This document shows positions 18,509-26,555 of a stretch of 64,000 bases of DNA, in pieces. Position numbers and translations under genes: made by a program. The notes under the pieces are model-generated. The model saw only the letters and a program-made list of their open reading frames with translations, did no database searches and was not told where the DNA came from. Numbering within the stretch: the first letter of the stretch is position 1; the number at the start of each line of letters is the position of its first letter. Source of the DNA: Rhodanobacter sp. (GTDB taxonomy: Bacteria; Pseudomonadota; Gammaproteobacteria; Xanthomonadales; Rhodanobacteraceae); contig JASBTI010000029.1 of assembly GCA_030148505.1 (NCBI GenBank), positions 21,101 to 85,100 on the forward strand, in the 5' to 3' direction.

Positions 18509-20530
18509 ATGCGATTTACATCAAGCCATCTTTTGCTGTGTTGCTGCCTGTTGCTGGGATTGATTCCGGCCATGCCAGCGCAGGCTGACGTGCATTTGAA
18601 AGCCGGCACGATCAGCATGAAGGGTGTTAGGCTGCAGGCAGTCACGCTCGATATCAGCGACCAACCCACCGGTGGTATCCAATTGAAAATGCAGGCTGGC
18701 CAGGTTGCCGTGGCGTCGTTGGGTTGGCGGCGGGTGGGCCTGAATCTCGATGGCACGGTGCAGCGGGATGCCGAGCTGCGCTGGATTTTCGATGGTACGC
18801 TGCGCGCCGTCGGTGCGCCGGGCGGGGCGCTCAACCAGACCCATGTGCGCTTCGAAGTAAGCCGTGCCGCCAACACCTTGCTGCTGGATCTGCAGCAAAA
18901 CAAGGCGCAAGCCCATATTGCGATGCCGCTGGACCAGACCAGCCACGCGCAGGTGAATCTGCAGAAGTTTCCGCTGGCGTGGCTGCAGGGCTTGCTCAGT
19001 AACGTATGGTCTGGACGACTTTCCACGGGTCGGGTGGACGCCGAGCTGGCGGTGGATGTGCGTGATGCCGGCTTACAGTCCTCCGGGCAGTTCAGCCTCG
19101 CCGGTGCCGGCTTCGACACCCCCGCGGGCACCCTGGCCGGTCAGGCCTTGCGTGGCAGCGGGCGCTTCAGTGTCGATACCACGGACGGGCCGGCACGGAT
19201 CGATCTGGACAGCAATCTGCGCGGGGGCGAGCTCCTGCTTGGCTCGATCTACGCCAAGCTCCCCAAACATTCGGTGCGCTTGAGCCTGCATGCCCGCGTG
19301 CACCGTGGGGCAGTCGAGCTCAGTCGTTTGCGGATCAACGACCCCGATGCCTTGCAGGTCAACGGCACCCTGGCTTTCGATGCCAAGGGTAACCTCAGGA
19401 GGCTGAGACTGGAGCATTTCAATGCGAATTTTCCGGCTGCCTATCGACGTTATGGTCAGGCCTGGCTGAGCACGCTAGGTCTGCGCAAACTCAGCATCGA
19501 CGGGCAGTTGAGCGGCAGCGTGGACCTGCTGGGCGGCGAACCACGCAGCTTTGCTTTCACCACCAGCGGCCTGGATTTCTCCGAAGCCGACGGTCGTATC
19601 GCGGCCAGTGGTTTGCGCGGTGGTCTGGACTGGTCCGCACAGGGCAATCGTCCGGCCACCACGCTGAGCTGGGACAGGCTCCAGTTCTACCGGGTACCCA
19701 ACGGGGCTGCACACTCGCGGTGGCAGAGCAGCGGCGGCATGCTGAGTCTGCTGCAGCCGATCGATATCCCGGTGCTCAAAGGCCAGTGGCGCATTGCCAA
19801 ACTCGACTGGCGCCCAGCCGCCCAAAAAGGACAGCGGCTGGATACCTCGATGGCGATTAGCGGTGTCGACATGGCCGCCTTCAGCCATGCCATGGGCTGG
19901 CCCGCCTTTCCGGGTACCCTGGGCGGCGCTATTCCCTCGCTGCGCTGGGTCGACAATCGGTTCGAGTTGCAAGGCGGCTTGACCGCCAACGTGTTCGGGG
20001 GCTTTCTCGACATCACCCAACTCTCGCTGGAGCAACCGTTCGGCCCGGCACCGGCACTCACCGCGGACATCCGCCTGAAGCAGCTGAATCTCGGCGCGAT
20101 CACCAGCGTGTTTGATTTCGGCAGCATTAGCGGGCGACTGGACGGCACGATCGACAACCTACGGCTGGTCAACTGGAGTCCGGTCGCATTCAAGGCGAGC
20201 CTGCTGGCCAACAGTGGCGGTCGTATCAGCCAACGTGCGGTCAACAACCTAACCGCGGTGGGCGGTGGCGGCATTGCGGCGGGTCTGCAAGGCGTTGTGC
20301 TGAAGCTGTTCAAGACCTTCAGCTATAGTCGGATCGGCCTCAGTTGCACCCTGAAGGGGTCGGTCTGCCAGATGGGTGGCCTGGACAACGGCAGCGGCGG
20401 CTACACTATCGTCGAAGGCAACGGTTTGCCGCGATTGCAGGTGATAGGCCACCAAACGCAGGTCGACTGGCCGACTCTGGTGCGACGGTTGGAAGCCACC
20501 ATTCACGGCGCCGCACCGCAAGTTCGCTGA
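18509..20530 (+). CDS. YdbH-like (AsmA/TamB-type) envelope protein
   Basis: The 673-residue protein has a signal peptide (residues 1-26, ending PAQAD) and a long beta-rich body. The C-terminal part is typical of YdbH and the dicarboxylate-transport-like domain (SGRLDGTIDNLRLVNWSP, then GGRISQRAVNNLTAVGGGG). In E. coli, YdbH is one of three AsmA-like bridge proteins implicated in phospholipid transport to the outer membrane, with lipoprotein partner YnbE and YdbL. Here a DUF1318 lipoprotein gene follows 84 bases later, matching that grouping. Start at 18509 is chosen for the signal peptide. Bridge function is by analogy. Confidence 0.75.
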   Translation: MRFTSSHLLLCCCLLLGLIPAMPAQADVHLKAGTISMKGVRLQAVTLDISDQPTGGIQLKMQAGQVAVASLGWRRVGLNLDGTVQRDAELRWIFDGTLRAVGAPGGALNQTHVRFEVSRAANTLLLDLQQNKAQAHIAMPLDQTSHAQVNLQKFPLAWLQGLLSNVWSGRLSTGRVDAELAVDVRDAGLQSSGQFSLAGAGFDTPAGTLAGQALRGSGRFSVDTTDGPARIDLDSNLRGGELLLGSIYAKLPKHSVRLSLHARVHRGAVELSRLRINDPDALQVNGTLAFDAKGNLRRLRLEHFNANFPAAYRRYGQAWLSTLGLRKLSIDGQLSGSVDLLGGEPRSFAFTTSGLDFSEADGRIAASGLRGGLDWSAQGNRPATTLSWDRLQFYRVPNGAAHSRWQSSGGMLSLLQPIDIPVLKGQWRIAKLDWRPAAQKGQRLDTSMAISGVDMAAFSHAMGWPAFPGTLGGAIPSLRWVDNRFELQGGLTANVFGGFLDITQLSLEQPFGPAPALTADIRLKQLNLGAITSVFDFGSISGRLDGTIDNLRLVNWSPVAFKASLLANSGGRISQRAVNNLTAVGGGGIAAGLQGVVLKLFKTFSYSRIGLSCTLKGSVCQMGGLDNGSGGYTIVEGNGLPRLQVIGHQTQVDWPTLVRRLEATIHGAAPQVR

Positions 20531-20614
20531 TCATCGGGGGAGGCCAAATGGGAGATTCGGCCGAATTCGTGTTTCCCCCAATCGTGTTTTCACCCCGATC
20601 AACTGGAGTACTCC

Positions 20615-21226
20615 ATGCGCAAGCTCGTCTACCTCGTCCTGACTACCCTGGCCGTGGCGCTGGTTGGCTGCGTCACGATCAATGTCTACTTTCCCGAGGC
20701 GGCGGCGCAGAAGGCAGCTGACCAGTTCATCGGCAATGTGATCAATGGCGCCGCCTCCCATGCCCCGGCACCGGCGCCGAAGAATCCCCCGCCGAGCGCT
20801 GGCGAGCCGGGCCAGCAACCCTCGGCGATGCTGCTGGATCTACTGATTCCGGCCGCGCATGCCGCGACCGAGCCGAACATACGCGTGCAGACCAGCGCCA
20901 CCGAGGCGATTAGGGCGCGCATGCAGCAGCGCTTCCAGGGCCCGCTTGGTGCCTTGCTGGACAGCGGTGCCGTCGGCTTCACCCACGATGGCATGGTAGC
21001 CATGCGGGACGCCGGCAAAGTGCCCTTGAGTCAGCGGGCGCAGGCCAACGCTCTGGTGGCCGAGGAAAATCGCGACCGCGCCGCGCTATACCGTGAAATT
21101 GCCAATGCCAACAACCATCCGGAGTGGGAGCCGCAGATCCGCGCGACCTTCGCCAAGGGTTGGATCGCGCGGGCCAAGGCAGGCTGGTACTACCAGAACG
21201 CTTCCGGTGCCTGGCTGCAAAAATAA
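20615..21226 (+). CDS. DUF1318 (YdbL-like) lipoprotein with YnbE-like start
   Basis: The 203-residue protein has a lipoprotein signal with lipobox LVGC (Cys at about 22), followed by VTINVYFPEAAAQKAADQF, which is the YnbE/DUF1318 style sequence. A Pro/Ala-rich linker (about 48-70) leads to a C-terminal YdbL-like domain (about 90-203: VQTSATEAIRARMQQRF to the end). In E. coli, YnbE and YdbL are separate; here the two parts look joined. It lies directly after the YdbH-like gene with its own CTGGAG ribosome-binding site, so a shared role at the outer membrane is likely but inferred. Confidence 0.75.
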   Translation: MRKLVYLVLTTLAVALVGCVTINVYFPEAAAQKAADQFIGNVINGAASHAPAPAPKNPPPSAGEPGQQPSAMLLDLLIPAAHAATEPNIRVQTSATEAIRARMQQRFQGPLGALLDSGAVGFTHDGMVAMRDAGKVPLSQRAQANALVAEENRDRAALYREIANANNHPEWEPQIRATFAKGWIARAKAGWYYQNASGAWLQK

Positions 21227-21238
21227 GCCGCGTCAACT

Positions 21239-21289
21239 GTAGGAGCGCACCCTGTGCGCGAACGCTCTTGGTGCGCGAACGCTCTTTGC
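21239..21289. repeat. REP-like element with internal 16-base tandem
   Basis: The sequence GTAGGAGCGCACCCTGT at 21239-21255 is the same 17-mer that bounds the element at 25023-25150. It is followed by two tandem copies of GTGCGCGAACGCTCTT (21254-21269 and 21271-21286). It lies in the gap before rlmD. This kind of GTAGGAGCGC sequence is a common REP family in Pseudomonas and Xanthomonadales. Confidence 0.75.
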
Positions 21290-21410
21290 TGACATCCGAA
21301 CCAAAAGCCTTCGTGCACAGCTATTGCCGCACCACGCGATATCGTCAGCATTCGGCGCCGCCCCGGCCGATCTGTGATAATCGGCGGCCAGCCTTTGCCA
21401 TTTGTGCGCC

Positions 21411-22748
21411 ATGTCCCGATCCAATACCGTTTCTTCCAAGACCTTCGAGGCCGAAATCACCGCCTTGAGCCATGATGGCCGCGGGGTAACCCGTGTCGAC
21501 GGCAAGACGGTGTTCGTCAGCGGTGCGTTACTGGGTGAAAAGGCATTGTTGCGGTTGCGCCGGCGTCATCGCCATTTCGACGAGGCTGAGGTGGTCGAGC
21601 TGATCACCCGCTCGCCGCATCGGGTCGAACCACGTTGTCGCCATTTCGACGCGTGCAGCGGCTGTGCGTTGCAACATCTGGATGCCGCCGCGCAGATCGA
21701 GAGCAAGCAGCGGGTGCTGGCGGAAAACTTCGACCGCATCGGCAAGGTGATGCCTACGTCGTGGCTGCCGCCGCTGGTCGATGCCTCCTGGGGTTACCGT
21801 CGCAAGGGCCGTTTGTCGGTGCGCAACGTGCTCAAGAAAGGACGCGTGCTGGTGGGTTTTCGCGAAGAGTCCAACCCGCGATTCGTCGCCGATATCCAGC
21901 ACTGCGACGTAATGCACCCGGACCTCGGTCCGAAGGTCGGCCTGCTCGCCGACCTGATCGGTGGCATGGAGGCGGCCAACGACATTCCGCAGATCGAATT
22001 TGCCGCCGGTGACGACATCATGGCGCTGGTGTTCCGCCACATGCAGCCGCTGAGCGCACCGGACCTGGCGGCGCTGAAGGCTTTCGGCCAACAACACAAG
22101 CTGGCGATCTACCTGCAGCCTGGCGGCAACAGCAGCGTACATCCGCTCTGGCCGGACCAGCCGCGACTGGCGTTTCGCATGCTCAGCGACGACAGCCGCT
22201 TCGACGATGTCGAGCTGGAATTCGAACCGCTCGATTTCGTCCAAGTCAACGCCGGCCTGAACCAGCGGATGATGACGCGGACCCTGGAGCTGCTCGATTT
22301 GCAGCCCGGCGATCGCGTACTCGACCTGTTCTGCGGCCTCGGCAACTTCACCTTGCCGATCGCGCGTCGGGTCGCCGAGGTAGTCGGTGTAGAAGGTGAG
22401 CACGCCCTGGTCGAGCGGGCGGCGAAAAACGCCGCACGCAACGATCTCGGCAACGCGCGCTTCCAGGTCGCCAACCTGTTCGAGGACCAACGCGACGCCG
22501 ACTGGGCGCGGCAACCCTGGGACAAGGTGCTGCTGGATCCGCCGCGCGCCGGTGCCGACCAGCTGCTGGCCTACCTCCCGCACAAGCAAACCCGGCGCAT
22601 CGTGTATGTCTCCTGCCATCCCGCCTCGCTGGCGCGCGATGCCGGCATCCTGGTCAACCAGCATGGTTTCAGGCTGGCGTCAGCCGGGGTAATGGACATG
22701 TTCCCGCACACGGCGCATGTGGAATCCATCGCGCTGTTCGAACGATGA
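21411..22748 (+). CDS. rlmD: 23S rRNA (uracil-1939-C5)-methyltransferase RlmD
   Basis: The enzyme methylates U1939 of 23S rRNA using S-adenosylmethionine. An N-terminal TRAM domain (about 8-65) precedes the Fe-S cluster cysteines CRHFDACSGC (about 75-84). The methyltransferase domain has DLFCGLGNFTLP for SAM binding, LLDPPRAG, and the catalytic-cysteine region VYVSCHPASLARD. I prefer the ATG at 21411 to the one at 21402, because it gives the usual short leader. It is 445 residues long and followed by a purine/pyrimidine repeat. Confidence 0.94.
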   Translation: MSRSNTVSSKTFEAEITALSHDGRGVTRVDGKTVFVSGALLGEKALLRLRRRHRHFDEAEVVELITRSPHRVEPRCRHFDACSGCALQHLDAAAQIESKQRVLAENFDRIGKVMPTSWLPPLVDASWGYRRKGRLSVRNVLKKGRVLVGFREESNPRFVADIQHCDVMHPDLGPKVGLLADLIGGMEAANDIPQIEFAAGDDIMALVFRHMQPLSAPDLAALKAFGQQHKLAIYLQPGGNSSVHPLWPDQPRLAFRMLSDDSRFDDVELEFEPLDFVQVNAGLNQRMMTRTLELLDLQPGDRVLDLFCGLGNFTLPIARRVAEVVGVEGEHALVERAAKNAARNDLGNARFQVANLFEDQRDADWARQPWDKVLLDPPRAGADQLLAYLPHKQTRRIVYVSCHPASLARDAGILVNQHGFRLASAGVMDMFPHTAHVESIALFER

Positions 22749-22753
22749 CTGGG

Positions 22754-22912
22754 CAGGAGTGAGTGGTGAGGAGTGAGAAGTGAGAGAGAGCCAAAACCAA
22801 ACAACATCGTCCGGTCCCATCGTGGTGACTAGCTTGGCGCCACCGGACTCCCACGCTCTCTCTCACTTCTCACTTCTCGTTTCTCACTTCTGATTTTCCC
22901 CTCCTTCCCTCA
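22754..22912. repeat. Purine/pyrimidine inverted repeat, copy 2 (rlmD-CYTH)
   Basis: A left arm built of GAGGAGTGAGAAGTGAGAGA faces a right arm TCTCTCTCACTTCTCACTTC that ends TCTCACTTCTGATTTTCC, as in copy 1 at 16903-17009. The centre contains a nested hairpin, GTCCGGT (22809-22815) with ACCGGAC (22842-22848). It occupies the gap after rlmD. Confidence 0.75.
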
Positions 22913-22934
22913 TTCCTCCAGCTGACCAGACCCC

Positions 22935-23456
22935 ATGGGCATCGAGATCGAACGAAAATTCCTGCTGCGCAACGACGATTGGCGTCACGAGATCGAGCGC
23001 AGCGAGCGTATCGCTCAGGGTTACCTGGTGGGCGCGCAGGCGCTGCACAGCGGCGCGGCAAAAGCATCGGTGCGGGCGCGGATCAGCGGCGAGCAGGCAT
23101 GGTTGAACATCAAGGCGGCGACACCAGGCATCGCCCGCGCCGAGTTCGACTACGCGATTCCGTCAGCCGACGCGCAGGTCTTGCTGGCCACGCTGTGTGA
23201 CCGGGTGATGGAAAAGCTCCGTCACCATGTCCGCGTCGACGGCATGCTTTTCGAGATCGACGAATTCCTAGGCGACAATGCCGGTCTCACCGTAGCCGAG
23301 ATCGAATTGGTGGCGGTCGATGCCTCGTTCCCCCGACCTCCCTGGCTCGGCGCCGAGGTGAGTGCCCTGGGCCGCTACTACAACGTCCATCTGATCGACC
23401 ATCCGTACTGCGCCTGGTCGCCTGAGGAGCGCGCGGCGGGAGACACCCCATGTTGA
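22935..23456 (+). CDS. CYTH domain protein (probable inorganic triphosphatase)
   Basis: CYTH proteins form a beta-tunnel that binds metal and triphosphate; the bacterial YgiF/TTM-like members hydrolyse tripolyphosphate. The signature EIERKFLL is at residues 4-11, with further tunnel residues in SVRARISG and EIDEFLGDNAGLTVAEIEL. The 173-residue single-domain form is normal. It starts at ATG 22935 shortly after a repeat, and its 3' end overlaps nagZ by seven bases, so it is the first gene of a CYTH-nagZ-hpt operon. Substrate is inferred. Confidence 0.88.
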   Translation: MGIEIERKFLLRNDDWRHEIERSERIAQGYLVGAQALHSGAAKASVRARISGEQAWLNIKAATPGIARAEFDYAIPSADAQVLLATLCDRVMEKLRHHVRVDGMLFEIDEFLGDNAGLTVAEIELVAVDASFPRPPWLGAEVSALGRYYNVHLIDHPYCAWSPEERAAGDTPC

Positions 23457-24466
23457 TGATCGGGGTAACCGGCGAGACGCTGCTCGCCCATGAGCAGGAC
23501 TGGCTGCGTCGGCCGGAGGTGGCCGGGGTACTGTTGTTTTCACGCAACTACCGGTCCCCGGAGCAATTGCTGGTGCTGTGCGAGTCGATCCGCGAGGCGG
23601 GTGGCGAGGCGCTGCTGATCGCCGTCGACCAGGAAGGCGGGCCGGTACAGCGCTTCCGCCACGGCTTCACCCGCCTGCCGGCACTGGCGACGCTCGGCGC
23701 GGCCTACGACCGCGATCCCGACGCTGCGGTACAACTGGCCGAGGAACACGCCTGGGTAATGGCCAGCGAGCTGCGTGCCAGCGGCGTCGATTTCAGCTTT
23801 GCACCGGTGCTCGACCTGGCCCGCGGCAGCGCCGCCATCGGTGCGCGTGCGTTCCATGCCGATCCGCAGGTCGTCGCGGAGCTGGGCCAGGCCTATCTGC
23901 GCGGCATGCATCTTGCGGGCATGGCGGCGGTGCTCAAGCACTTCCCCGGGCACGGCTCCGTGGCTGCCGATACGCACAAGGCAACGGCGATCGATCCACG
24001 CCCACTGGCGGTCATCCGTCAGGACGACCTGACGCCTTTCGCAGCGTGCATCGAGGCCCGGGTCGAGGCGGTGATGATGGCGCACGTCACCTATCCGGCG
24101 GTGGACAACCAGCCGGCGGGTTACTCGAAGGCATGGATCGAAGGCATCCTGCGCGGCGAGCTGGGCTTTGCCGGCGCGGTGATCAGCGACGACATCAGTA
24201 TGGCGGCGGCCGGCGCGGCCGGTACCGTCGCCGAGCGCGTGCAGGCGCACCGGGCCGCGGGTTGCGATCTGGTGCTGGCATGTTTCCCCGAGGTAGTTGA
24301 CGCCGCGCTGGCGGCGCTGGGGCCTGGCACGGGCCTACCGTCATCCCGTTTGACCGCGTTGCGTGGCGCGCTGGGCGCCAGCTGGGCCAGCCTCACCGAC
24401 AACCCTCAGCGCGATCGTTTCGTCGCGCGCATTACCGCGTTGAACCCCGACCGAGGCACCGCATGA
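23450..24466 (+). CDS. nagZ: Beta-N-acetylhexosaminidase NagZ
   Basis: NagZ cleaves GlcNAc from muropeptides in the cytoplasm during peptidoglycan recycling, which also shapes AmpC beta-lactamase induction. The GH3 family features are GVLLFSRNY, VDQEGGPVQRF, KHFPGHGSVAADTHKA (with the loop histidine acting as acid/base) and the nucleophile aspartate in VISDDISM. The 338-residue length is standard. It overlaps both neighbours (seven bases with CYTH, four with hpt), so the three are translationally coupled. Confidence 0.94.
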   Translation: MLMIGVTGETLLAHEQDWLRRPEVAGVLLFSRNYRSPEQLLVLCESIREAGGEALLIAVDQEGGPVQRFRHGFTRLPALATLGAAYDRDPDAAVQLAEEHAWVMASELRASGVDFSFAPVLDLARGSAAIGARAFHADPQVVAELGQAYLRGMHLAGMAAVLKHFPGHGSVAADTHKATAIDPRPLAVIRQDDLTPFAACIEARVEAVMMAHVTYPAVDNQPAGYSKAWIEGILRGELGFAGAVISDDISMAAAGAAGTVAERVQAHRAAGCDLVLACFPEVVDAALAALGPGTGLPSSRLTALRGALGASWASLTDNPQRDRFVARITALNPDRGTA

Positions 24467-25026
24467 CCACTCCTACAACTTCGCTGGCCGCTGCGCTGGC
24501 GCAATCGGACCTGCTGCACGGGCGCGCTGAACTGGACACGGTGATCGCCGCCATGGGTCAGCGCATCGACGCCGCGCTCGATGGCGAGCGGGCAGTCTTT
24601 CTCACCGTGATGAACGGGGCGCTGATCTTTGCCGGCCAGCTGGCGCTGGCGATTCCCACGGATATGGAGTTCGACTACGTACACGCTACCCGTTACCGCG
24701 GCGCCACCGCCGGCCGCGAGCTGCACTGGCTGCGCGAGCCGATGGTATCGCTGCAGGATCGCGTGGTGCTGCTGGTCGACGACATCCTCGACGAAGGTCA
24801 CACACTGAAGGCTGTGCGCGAGGATTGCTACCGGCGCGGCGCAAAAAAGGTGCTGATCGTCAGCTTGTGCACCAAGCGGCACGAACGCCTGGTCGACGGT
24901 ATCGTTTCCGATTTCAACGGTATCGAATTGCCCGACCGCTACGTGTTCGGCTTCGGCATGGACTACCACGAGCAGGGCCGCAACCTGCCCGGCATCTATG
25001 CGTTGAGGGAAACCAACACATTGTAG
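24463..25026 (+). CDS. hpt: Hypoxanthine phosphoribosyltransferase
   Basis: The enzyme salvages hypoxanthine and guanine with PRPP. The PRPP-binding loop is VVLLVDDILDEGHTL (about 103-117), and the purine-binding segment LPDRYVFGFGMDY is near residue 150. The 187-residue length fits. It is coupled to nagZ through an ATGA overlap. Its stop codon TAG is formed by the first bases of the REP-like 17-mer GTAGGAGCGCACCCTGT, so the repeat inserted, or arose, exactly at the gene end. Confidence 0.92.
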   Translation: MTTPTTSLAAALAQSDLLHGRAELDTVIAAMGQRIDAALDGERAVFLTVMNGALIFAGQLALAIPTDMEFDYVHATRYRGATAGRELHWLREPMVSLQDRVVLLVDDILDEGHTLKAVREDCYRRGAKKVLIVSLCTKRHERLVDGIVSDFNGIELPDRYVFGFGMDYHEQGRNLPGIYALRETNTL

Positions 25027-25150
25027 GAGCGCACCCTGTCCCAAAAGGGGACTCCCTCGGGCGTGCGCGATGCCTTTTGCCCCAGCTCCTGAGCACACGC
25101 CCTGCCTCCCCCAATCAAGCAAGAGCATCGCGCACAGGGTGCGCTCCTAC
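25023..25150. repeat. REP-like inverted pair (REPIN/BIME type)
   Basis: GTAGGAGCGCACCCTGT at 25023-25039 and its exact reverse complement ACAGGGTGCGCTCCTAC at 25134-25150 bound a 94-base spacer with GTGCGCGATGC (25053-25063) and GCATCGCGCAC (25125-25135) as inner arms. The first half matches the single copy at 21239. Such paired REP sequences are normally mobilised by a REP-associated tyrosine transposase encoded elsewhere. Confidence 0.85.
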
Positions 25151-25217
25151 AGTAGGGCAGCAATGATTTGCGGTACTACCGGCGCTCCTGACCACCATCT
25201 GCAGACGGATCATAACG

Positions 25218-25979
25218 ATGTCTCTTCTTGAGCCAACCCCTATCGACCTGGCCGTGATCGGCGGCAGCGGCCTGTACGCCTTCCCAGGCCTGGACAACAC
25301 CACGCGCCACACGCCGGACACGCCGTTTGGCGCAGCCTCGGGCGACGTGGTGATCGGCGATTTCGCCGGCATGCGGGTGGCGTTTCTGGCGCGTCATGGC
25401 GAAAGCCACAGCGTGCCGCCGCACCGGGTCAACTACCGCGCCAACCTGTGGGCATTGCACAGCTTGGGCGCGCGCCGGGTGGTCGGCGTCAACGCCGTAG
25501 GTGGTATCCGCAGCGACATGGGGCCGCGCGTCATCGTGGTGCCCGATCAACTGATCGACTACACCTACGGCCGGCTCACCAGCTTTTGCGATGTCGACGG
25601 TGCCGAGGTGAAGCACATCGATTTCAGCGAGCCGTATACCGCCTCGCTGCGTCAGCGGTTATTGACCGCGGCACGGCAGGCGGGCATCGCGGTCATCGAT
25701 GGCGGGTGCTACGGCGCCACCCAGGGGCCGCGTCTGGAAACCCGGGCCGAGATCACCCGGATGAAGCGCGACGGCTGCGACCTGGTCGGCATGACCGGCA
25801 TGCCGGAGGCCGCGCTGGCCCGTGAATTGTCGCTCGACTACGCCTGCCTGGCCCTGGTGGCCAACTTCGCCGCCGGCTGTGGCGACGAAGCGGAAATCAG
25901 TATCGAGGAAATCTTCGCGCATCTTGCGGCGGCGACCGCCGAAGTGCCCCGTCTGCTTGCGGCAATGCCGCAAAAGTGA
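25218..25979 (+). CDS. S-methyl-5'-thioinosine phosphorylase (MTA/PNP family)
   Basis: The protein belongs to the methylthioadenosine/purine nucleoside phosphorylase family: AVIGGSGLY at the phosphate site, FLARHGESHSVPPHRVNYRAN, and the base-site region CYGATQGPRLETRAEI. Pseudomonas-type enzymes with this sequence style prefer methylthioinosine over methylthioadenosine; the subgroup assignment is inference. It would recycle the by-product of polyamine and homoserine lactone synthesis. At 253 residues it is of usual length. Adjacent hpt makes this a small purine-salvage neighbourhood, although a REP pair separates them. Confidence 0.85.
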   Translation: MSLLEPTPIDLAVIGGSGLYAFPGLDNTTRHTPDTPFGAASGDVVIGDFAGMRVAFLARHGESHSVPPHRVNYRANLWALHSLGARRVVGVNAVGGIRSDMGPRVIVVPDQLIDYTYGRLTSFCDVDGAEVKHIDFSEPYTASLRQRLLTAARQAGIAVIDGGCYGATQGPRLETRAEITRMKRDGCDLVGMTGMPEAALARELSLDYACLALVANFAAGCGDEAEISIEEIFAHLAAATAEVPRLLAAMPQK

Positions 25980-26131
25980 GCGTCAAATCCCTCGATCGGT
26001 TGAATGGGTAGTTTTTCGTATTGCACTGCGCGGTCACATCTTGCTACTTTTCCCTGGCTAGGGGAGGGGGCGCGCTGGGGGGAGTCGCACCACACTGGCA
26101 AACCATATCCATGGATCCAGAGGTTCACGCA

Positions 26132-26344
26132 ATGAGTTTTGGTACGGTCAAATGGTTCAACGACGCCAAGGGTTTCGGTTTCATCGCACCTGAGGACGGG
26201 AGTGCGGACGTGTTCGTGCATTTTTCGGCAATCACCAGCAAGGGTTTTCGCAGCTTGCAGGAAGGCCAGCGGGTAAAGTTCGAAGTGACCCAGGGGCCTA
26301 AGGGCGCGCAGGCGTCTTCGGTCGAGGCGGCCGAGGCCACCTGA
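26132..26344 (+). CDS. Cold-shock domain protein (CspA family)
   Basis: The 70-residue protein is a single cold-shock domain that binds single-stranded RNA/DNA and unfolds mRNA structures. RNP1 (KGFGFIAP) and RNP2 (VFVHFSAI) are intact. I chose the ATG at 26132 ([11 protein letters not shown]), although the frame is open from 26021. The 150-base region upstream would contain a long 5' untranslated region, as is usual for csp genes, but I cannot show a thermosensor. A strong terminator follows at 26381. Confidence 0.95.
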   Translation: MSFGTVKWFNDAKGFGFIAPEDGSADVFVHFSAITSKGFRSLQEGQRVKFEVTQGPKGAQASSVEAAEAT

Positions 26345-26380
26345 TCGTCGGGCGGAGACTTCCAATCCCGTGACAACGAA

Positions 26381-26405
26381 CCCCGCACTCTGTGCGGGGT
26401 TTTTT
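26381..26405 (+). terminator. Rho-independent terminator of the cold-shock gene
   Basis: CCCCGCAC (26381-26388) pairs perfectly with GTGCGGGG (26392-26399) over a TCT loop, followed by six T residues. It is 36 bases after the csp stop. Confidence 0.92.
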
Positions 26406-26555
26406 CGTCTGCGCCACCGCATGGGGTAGCTGGCGCCCCGTCGGCCCTGCGGCCTGCACGGGTTGGAGAGCGATCCCGCAGACCCTACGGCAGCGCATGG
26501 CTGCCCGCTTGGTTAAGATAAGGGATTGCCCCTAACCAGCAGCAGGTGTCATCGA

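Noticed and set aside
21528..22664. Long minus-strand frames opposite rlmD and other genes, such as 6949-8574 and 56570-57679
   Set aside because: They are shadows of real genes at high GC; the plus-strand or minus-strand partners have clear family motifs.
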